From Nocardioides sp. (GTDB taxonomy: Bacteria; Actinomycetota; Actinomycetes; Propionibacteriales; Nocardioidaceae), in assembly GCA_021166815.1 (NCBI GenBank), contig JAJPEO010000331.1, forward strand, positions 1 to 9,489: a DNA stretch of 9,489 nt. The letters are read 5' to 3'. Below the pieces are notes generated by a model. That model was not told where the DNA came from, did no database searches, and saw only the letters and a list, made by a program, of their open reading frames with translations. The translations under genes and the position numbers were made by a program. Of this stretch, positions 5,845 to 9,489 are shown one piece after another (position 1 is the first letter of the stretch; the number at the start of each line of letters is the position of its first letter).

Positions 5845-5874
5845 CCTAATTAATTGAAGTCGCAACTAATTGGG
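5845..5874. promoter_or_regulatory. 30-bp AT-rich inverted repeat, probable repressor operator
   Basis: The plus-strand arms are CCTAATTAATTG (5845-5856) and CAACTAATTGGG (5863-5874), around a 6-bp spacer. Read from each end, 10 of 12 positions match. It also contains CTAATT repeated directly at a 20-bp interval, two helical turns. It stands out sharply as an AT-rich island in GC-rich DNA and begins about 13 bp before the DUF981 ATG, where it would overlap promoter or leader. The symmetry and size fit a winged-helix (MarR-like) or TetR-like dimer; the regulator is not in the window. Confidence 0.6.
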
Positions 5875-5883
5875 TGAACCTGC

Positions 5884-5915
5884 GGTCGGCCCCGAACATT
5901 CCCGGGGTGGGGACC
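5884..5915 (-). terminator. Interrupted GC-rich hairpin after the methyltransferase gene
   Basis: Inner arms CCCCG (5890-5894) and CGGGG (5903-5907), with outer arms GGTC (5884-5887) and GACC (5912-5915), form an interrupted stem 8 nt after the methyltransferase stop. There is no T-run. It could end that transcript before the DUF981 operator. Confidence 0.35.
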
Positions 5916-5922
5916 GGCCCCC

Positions 5923-6546
5923 TCAGTCGATGCGTCCCACCGCCAGGAACATCGGGAACTCCTGCTCGTGCCCCGGCTCGCCCTTGACGACCGTGCCGGC
6001 CGTCGACAGCGCCACGTCGGTGAAGCCCGCGGCGTCCATCCAGTGGGTCACCGACTCCCGGGTGAAGCCGTGGTGACCGTCGAAGTCGTGGACGTGCGCG
6101 TGGAACGCGCCCTCCCGGTCGTGGTCGAGGTCCACGAAGGCGGCGTACCCGCCCGGGCGGAGCAGCTCGCCGCAGCGGCGCACGACGGAGGCCACGTCGC
6201 CCATGTGGTGCAGGGTCAGCAACCCCATGACGAGGTCGAACCTCTCCTCGGGCAGCGGGTCGTGCTCGATGTCGTACTGCCGGGCCGACCAGCCGTCGTA
6301 GCGCGGGTCCTCGAGGCGCGCCGCGGCCACGTCGACCATGCCGGGAGCCACGTCGGTCACCACCACCGTGCCGACGTCGTCGGCGAGGGCGCGGGCCAGC
6401 AGGCCGGTCCCGCCGCCGATCTCCAGGACGTGCATGTCGGCGCGGAGGGGCACCGCGCCGCGAATCGCGTCGGCCACCGTACGGGCCCTCTCGGCGTGAC
6501 CGGGCTCCTCGTCCCACGTCGCCGCCTGCTCACTGAAACGGTCCAT
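5923..6546 (-). CDS. Class I SAM-dependent methyltransferase
   Basis: A 207-residue soluble methyltransferase with the Rossmann-like fold. It opens MDRFSEQAATWDEEPGHAER, a common opening of small UbiE/Methyltransf_11-type enzymes. Motif I is VLEIGGGTG (40-48), the acidic residue at the end of strand 2 is VTDVAPGM (D65), and the post-motif segment is FDLVMGLLTLHHM (103-115), followed by LLRPGGYAAFVDL (128-140). A His-rich stretch, HAHVHDFDGHHGF (149-161), precedes the C-terminal substrate region. The acceptor is unknown. I chose the ATG at 6544-6546 because AGGAGG (6553-6558) lies 6 nt upstream; the ATG at 6564 would place that site inside the gene. It is divergent from the GlsB-like gene, with a 98-bp shared region, and stands apart from the DUF981 gene behind a hairpin. 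Confidence 0.9.
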   Translation of the reverse strand: MDRFSEQAATWDEEPGHAERARTVADAIRGAVPLRADMHVLEIGGGTGLLARALADDVGTVVVTDVAPGMVDVAAARLEDPRYDGWSARQYDIEHDPLPEERFDLVMGLLTLHHMGDVASVVRRCGELLRPGGYAAFVDLDHDREGAFHAHVHDFDGHHGFTRESVTHWMDAAGFTDVALSTAGTVVKGEPGHEQEFPMFLAVGRID

Positions 6547-6644
6547 CAGGGGCCTCCTCGACATCTCGTGCGCACGTGCCCGACACCCTCCCCACGGGTG
6601 CAGGTGCTTCCCAGCATCCCTCTCGTGTGGCTAGGGTCGAACGC
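6547..6644. promoter_or_regulatory. Divergent promoter region between methyltransferase and GlsB-like genes
   Basis: This 98-bp gap holds the AGGAGG ribosome site for the minus-strand methyltransferase and, on the plus strand, TAGGGT at 6632-6637. That box is followed by 7 nt and the ATG of the GlsB-like gene, a leaderless arrangement with no Shine-Dalgarno. It also holds overlapping small palindromes GTGCGCAC and GCACGTGC (within 6568-6579). I found no convincing minus-strand -10. Confidence 0.45.
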
Positions 6645-6905
6645 ATGATCGGATTTCTCGTAGCTGGCCTCATCATCGGCGCGCTCGCGCGCCTCATCAA
6701 GCCGGGCAAGCAGGACCTCGGCCTGCTCGCCACCCTCGGGCTCGGCCTCGTCGGCTCCCTCATCGGCGGGCTCATCGCCCAGTTCTTCGGCACGGGCAGC
6801 ATCTGGGAGCTCAACGTCCTCGGCTTCATCCTCGCCGTGGTCGCCGCCGTCCTGCTGATCGGTGTGGCCGAGGCGATGTTGGGCATGCGGTCCCACACCG
6901 CCTGA
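6645..6905 (+). CDS. GlsB/YeaQ/YmgE-family small stress membrane protein
   Basis: An 86-residue protein, nearly all membrane-embedded, and the only plus-strand gene. Three helices are visible: MIGFLVAGLIIGALARLI (1-18), the glycine-rich LGLLATLGLGLVGSLIGGLIAQFF (about 25-48), and LGFILAVVAAVLLIGVAEAML (about 59-79). The IIGALARLIKPGKQDLG segment and glycine pattern are characteristic of the transglycosylase-associated (YeaQ/GlsB) family, linked to general stress responses; the name does not imply proven transglycosylase activity. I chose the ATG at 6645 because the family begins there and TAGGGT sits 7 nt upstream, implying a leaderless message; an upstream in-frame ATG at 6576 would add residues unlike the family. 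Its stop is only 2 bp from the stop of the convergent gene, so the two transcripts must run into each other. Confidence 0.9.
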   Translation: MIGFLVAGLIIGALARLIKPGKQDLGLLATLGLGLVGSLIGGLIAQFFGTGSIWELNVLGFILAVVAAVLLIGVAEAMLGMRSHTA

Positions 6906-6907
6906 CT

Positions 6908-7945
6908 TCAGCCCTCCTTCGCCGCCCGCGCGGCGCTGGAGGAGTAGAACGTCTCGAGGCGGGCGCGCACCAGCCGCTCGAGGTCTCCCGACCCGTGCAG
7001 GGCGTCGACCACGCCGGGCGCGAGCCGCACCAGGTGCTCGGTGAGCACGTCCCGGTCGACGTCGAGCTGCTCGAGCAGCTCCGGCGGGGTGTAGCCGCCG
7101 AAGCGCTCCACGAACGCCTCGACCAGGGCGACCACCAACCCGGTCACCTCCTCGCGCGCGAGCACGCCGATCGCCAGGTCGTGCACGGCGTCGACGACGC
7201 CGGTCGCCTCGTCCCACGTGACGTGGGCGTCCAGGCCGCCCAGCGGCTCCTCCGCCACCAGGTCCCATGCCTGCAGCGCTGCCTCCCGGGTCACCGGGTC
7301 GCGCAGCGTGTCGATGAGGATGCGGTTGAGGCGGCGTACGGCGAACGCGCTGCCACCCTTGGCGACACCACTGCCGAGCAGCGCCTCGAACGGCTTGTCG
7401 GCCGCGCCCTTCACCCGCGACGCCGCGCTCGTGCCGAGGGACACCAGCGAGCCCAGGCCGGGCACCTTGTTGGCGATCTCCTGGTTGGTGGCGACGACCT
7501 CCCCGACGACGCGGCCCATGAACCGTGCCGCGACTGTGCCGACGAGCGGGCTCGCGGTGAGTCCCTCGAGGGCGCGCTCGTAGAGCGGCGTGAGGGTGAG
7601 GAGCCGGTCGAGCAGCGCCTCGACGTGCGCGCGGGCGACCACGGCGGAGACCTGGCCGGGCTCCTCGGGACCGGAGTACGCCACCTCGGCGGCGAGCTCG
7701 ACGATCCCGGAGACCAGCGGGCTGCCGGGGGCCCGGACGAGCACGTCGACCAGCGCGGCGCCCACGGCACCGGCGTCGACCACGTCGGCGACCGGGTGGC
7801 CGGCCAGGGCGTCGAGCACGACGTCGACGACCCCGCCGGCCGTGGCGGCGGGATCGGCGGTGGTCAGCCGCTCGACCTCGAAGCGGACGTGGGCCTCCAG
7901 GAGGGCCCGGGCCCTCGCGTCGGCAGGCTCTGTCTTCCTGGGCAC
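6908..7945 (-). CDS. Conserved-looking hypothetical protein, helical
   Basis: A 345-residue protein that I do not recognise. It begins at a GTG (7943-7945). It is rich in A, V, L, E and R and appears almost wholly alpha-helical. The first third has repeated helices (VVDVVLDALAGHPVADVV, VVARAHVEALLDRLLTL). A glycine- and serine-bearing middle section (VPGLGSLVSLGTSAASRVKG, LLGSGVAKGGSAFAVRRLN) resembles an amphipathic or membrane-peripheral segment rather than a clear transmembrane helix. The last third is again acidic and helical, ending in a lone SSSAARAAKEG tail. There is no signal peptide. TAACTT lies 6 nt before the GTG and could be the -10 of a near-leaderless transcript. It has strong GC-rich codon use like its neighbours, so it is very likely a real gene, but its function is unknown. 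Confidence 0.8.
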   Translation of the reverse strand: MPRKTEPADARARALLEAHVRFEVERLTTADPAATAGGVVDVVLDALAGHPVADVVDAGAVGAALVDVLVRAPGSPLVSGIVELAAEVAYSGPEEPGQVSAVVARAHVEALLDRLLTLTPLYERALEGLTASPLVGTVAARFMGRVVGEVVATNQEIANKVPGLGSLVSLGTSAASRVKGAADKPFEALLGSGVAKGGSAFAVRRLNRILIDTLRDPVTREAALQAWDLVAEEPLGGLDAHVTWDEATGVVDAVHDLAIGVLAREEVTGLVVALVEAFVERFGGYTPPELLEQLDVDRDVLTEHLVRLAPGVVDALHGSGDLERLVRARLETFYSSSAARAAKEG

Positions 7946-7951
7946 GGGAAG

Positions 7952-7957
7952 AAGTTA
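7952..7957 (-). promoter_or_regulatory. Candidate -10 for the hypothetical gene
   Basis: The minus strand reads TAACTT, 6 nt before the GTG start. No Shine-Dalgarno is present, so a leaderless or near-leaderless transcript is possible. The neighbouring sequence repeats CCGG(T/A)CC units. It lies in the 47-bp gap after the SDR stop. Confidence 0.35.
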
Positions 7958-7992
7958 CCGGTCCGGTCCGGAGTCGTCGGCGGCTGCGCGGG

Positions 7993-8823
7993 TCACGACT
8001 CGCGGCGCCCGGTGAAGTCCTCCATGGTGTGGTAGATCCCCAGCACCTTGTCGGCGACGAAGTCGCGCACGCCCAGCGGCAGCACGCCCTTGACGACCTC
8101 GCTGACCATCACGGTCCTGGGCATCACCAGCATGGGCTGGCCCTTGAGCATCGCCGCCCACGTCTGGTCGACCACGTAGTCGGGCTCGAGCAGCGGCAGC
8201 AGCGGGGCCGAGCGGGCGCCGTCGAACATGCCGGTCTTGACGTAGTAGGGGCACACGGTGGTGACCTTCACGTGGTGGTGCCCGGCCTGCTCCAGCTCCA
8301 GGCGCACCGAGTCGGACCAGCCGACGACCGCCCACTTGGAGCCGGCGTAGACCGCCATGCGCGGGTTGGCCGTCAGGCCGGCGGCGGAGGCGATGTTGAC
8401 CAGTCGCGACTCCCGTCCGCCCTCGATCATGTCCGGCAGGAACTCCCGCGCGACCTGCATCGGCGCGAGGGTGTTGACGGCGAGGGTGAACTCGGTGTCC
8501 TTGACCGGGTCGGTCTCCCAGAAGTACTGGTTGCCGCGCACCACCCCGGCGTTGTTGAAGACGATGTCGACGGGGCCGACCTCCACCCGCACCCGCTTGG
8601 CGGCGGCGCGGATCGCCGGGAGCCGGCGTACGTCGAGGGCCTCGGCGAGCACCTGCGTCGAGCCGCCGGAGAGCTCGGCCGCGGTCGTGGCCAGCGCCTC
8701 CTCGTTGACGTCGACGAGGACGACAGCCGCCGCCCCCTCGGCGACGGCGCGCTCGGCGAACAGGCGGCCCATCCCCATCGCGGCCCCGGTGATGAGCACC
8801 GTGGTGCCGGCGGCGTCCTTCAT
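7993..8823 (-). CDS. Short-chain dehydrogenase/reductase (classical SDR)
   Basis: A 276-residue NAD(P)-dependent oxidoreductase. The cofactor motif is TGAAMGMG (12-19), with D38 at the end of the second strand (VLVDVN), which favours NAD(H). The structural motif is NNAG (90-93). The catalytic residues are S146 in NIASAAG, Y159 and K163 in YAGSK. After the active site, CPYYVKTGMF (191-200) recalls SDRs that act on lipophilic alcohols, such as retinol or long-chain substrates. I chose the ATG at 8821-8823: it overlaps the stop of the upstream gene as ATGA, and AAGGAG lies 8 nt before it. This coupling to an acyl-ACP-reductase-like gene suggests it handles the aldehyde or alcohol that enzyme makes; that is inference. 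The C-terminal helix FVADKVLGIYHTMEDF may lie on the membrane. The family is certain and the substrate is not. Confidence 0.92.
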   Translation of the reverse strand: MKDAAGTTVLITGAAMGMGRLFAERAVAEGAAAVVLVDVNEEALATTAAELSGGSTQVLAEALDVRRLPAIRAAAKRVRVEVGPVDIVFNNAGVVRGNQYFWETDPVKDTEFTLAVNTLAPMQVAREFLPDMIEGGRESRLVNIASAAGLTANPRMAVYAGSKWAVVGWSDSVRLELEQAGHHHVKVTTVCPYYVKTGMFDGARSAPLLPLLEPDYVVDQTWAAMLKGQPMLVMPRTVMVSEVVKGVLPLGVRDFVADKVLGIYHTMEDFTGRRES

Positions 8824-9489
8824 GACTTCTTCTCCTTGGCTCGGGCAGCGAGTGCCAGGGTGCGGACCCGGTCGAAGTCCTCGTCGGTGTAGACGCCGTT
8901 GACGCCGGAGATGGTGGCCAGCTTCATGCCGTGCTTGAGGCCGAGCTGGTAGATCTCCTTGACCTTGGGCCACTCGATGTTGCGGCCCACGGTGAAGGTC
9001 TCGTAGCGGCCCTCCAGCGCGAGCACGATCGTCTCGGCCAGGCACGCGTAGACGACGCCCGGGGGCAGGCCGATGTCGCCCATGCGCACGTCCTCACCGG
9101 GCAGCTCCACCTCGCCGGACTCCACGACCAGCACGTCGGGCCGCTTCGCGACGTCCTCGGCGGACAGGTCGAGGGGGCGGGCCACGTCGGTGATCACGCA
9201 GCCCGGCTTGAGCGCCATCACGTCGAGGACCTTCTGGCCGGCCGCGGAGGTGGCGGTGACGATCATGTCCATCCCGGGCAGCGCCTCGTCGGGCTTCGCG
9301 GCGACGAACACCTTGGCCCGCGGGCCGTCGGCCTCGATCTCGGCCTTGAGCGCGAGGAGCTTCGCCGACTCGGGGGAGACCAGCCACAGCTCGTCGCAGG
9401 CGTAGGCCAGCAGCCGCGCGCACACCGACCCGATCGCGCCGGTCGCCCCGACGACCATGGTCTTGCCCTTCAGGCGCCCCTTCTCGTCG
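8820..9489 (-). CDS. Acyl-ACP reductase (AAR)-like fatty aldehyde-forming reductase (5'-truncated)
   Basis: The gene enters from beyond the right edge, so only the C-terminal 223 or so residues are visible (reading in frame, DEKGRLKGKT precedes the Met codon at 9456-9458). AAR reduces acyl-ACP or acyl-CoA to a fatty aldehyde using NADPH. The visible Rossmann motif VVGATGAIGSVCARLL matches the ATGDIGS-type motif of cyanobacterial AAR. Further on, CVITDVARPLDLS, then VVYACLAETIVLALEGRYETFTVGRN and LGLKHG match the AAR C-terminal region ending in ACFAE...WGRN...VKHG. The cysteine in YACLAE (codon 9042-9044) corresponds to the AAR active-site cysteine. I recall this family from protein pattern only; a shikimate/quinate-dehydrogenase-like annotation is also possible. 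The 4-bp overlap with the downstream SDR (ATGA) implies translational coupling. Confidence 0.78.
   Translation of the reverse strand, partial: DEKGRLKGKTMVVGATGAIGSVCARLLAYACDELWLVSPESAKLLALKAEIEADGPRAKVFVAAKPDEALPGMDMIVTATSAAGQKVLDVMALKPGCVITDVARPLDLSAEDVAKRPDVLVVESGEVELPGEDVRMGDIGLPPGVVYACLAETIVLALEGRYETFTVGRNIEWPKVKEIYQLGLKHGMKLATISGVNGVYTDEDFDRVRTLALAARAKEKKS

Noticed and set aside
5833..5865. A TTG start giving an 11-residue extension of the DUF981 protein
   Set aside because: The TTG lies inside the 30-bp inverted repeat and has no ribosome site, while the ATG at 5832 has GGAAGGA at good spacing.
6547..6564. A six-residue N-terminal extension of the methyltransferase from the ATG at 6564
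   Set aside because: Its second to fourth codons are the AGGAGG ribosome site that serves the ATG at 6546.
7961..7970. Tandem CCGGTCC-like units in the gap before the hypothetical gene, as a possible operator
   Set aside because: Only two short units, in very GC-rich DNA; easily chance.
6995..8035. A 346-residue plus-strand frame opposite the hypothetical gene
   Set aside because: It is His/Arg/Gly/Asp-rich shadow sequence with no fold-like pattern. The minus-strand frame has ordinary protein composition and codon use.
8824..9045. An N-terminal 74-residue extension of the SDR
   Set aside because: It is Arg/Pro/Gly/His-rich and overlaps the AAR-like gene. The ATG at 8823 has a Shine-Dalgarno and places the TGxxxGxG motif at the usual residue 12.

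Overview
The window is high-GC DNA (roughly 70% or more by eye) with strong G/C third-position codon bias, many divergent-looking shadow frames, GTG starts and TANNNT boxes about 7 nt upstream of start codons. Together with the protein types, this points to an actinomycete, most likely Nocardioides or a close relative. That placement is inference from style and protein resemblance only. I see no rRNA, tRNA, CRISPR array or insertion sequence, and no gene-free stretch longer than about 110 bases. Ten of the eleven genes lie on the minus strand, so the descriptions below read from high to low coordinates.

Right end (about 7990-9489): a 5'-truncated protein closely resembling acyl-ACP reductase (AAR, the aldehyde-forming enzyme of cyanobacteria) overlaps a short-chain dehydrogenase by 4 bp (ATGA). 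The pair looks translationally coupled and may act in fatty aldehyde or alcohol metabolism. Next come a 345-residue protein of unknown function (6908-7945) and, converging on it, a small plus-strand GlsB/YeaQ-type membrane protein (6645-6905) with an apparently leaderless promoter.

Middle (about 3240-6550): a class I SAM-dependent methyltransferase, then a six-helix DUF981-type membrane protein preceded by an AT-rich 30-bp inverted repeat that looks like a repressor operator. These are followed by a metallo-beta-lactamase-fold protein with an apparently leaderless promoter, a DoxX-like membrane protein with an inverted repeat in its leader, and an SRPBCC-fold protein.

Left end (1-3240): a probable metal-export operon. 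It holds a CopZ-like HMA metallochaperone, then a P1B-type metal ATPase with no HMA domain of its own and an unusual CPG (not CPC) transport motif, then a CorA-family divalent-cation channel (3'-truncated, GQN instead of GMN) whose start overlaps the ATPase end by 70 bp. Upstream of the chaperone is a perfect Crp/Fnr-type palindrome (TTGAC-N4-GTCAA). It is centred about 41.5 bp from a predicted transcription start, the classic class II activator position. This suggests that the metal operon answers to oxygen or redox state, through a Crp/Fnr-family regulator, rather than only to metal.

The most interesting signals are the Fnr-like box with the CPG ATPase, the 30-bp operator ahead of the DUF981 gene, and the actinobacterial AAR-SDR pair.
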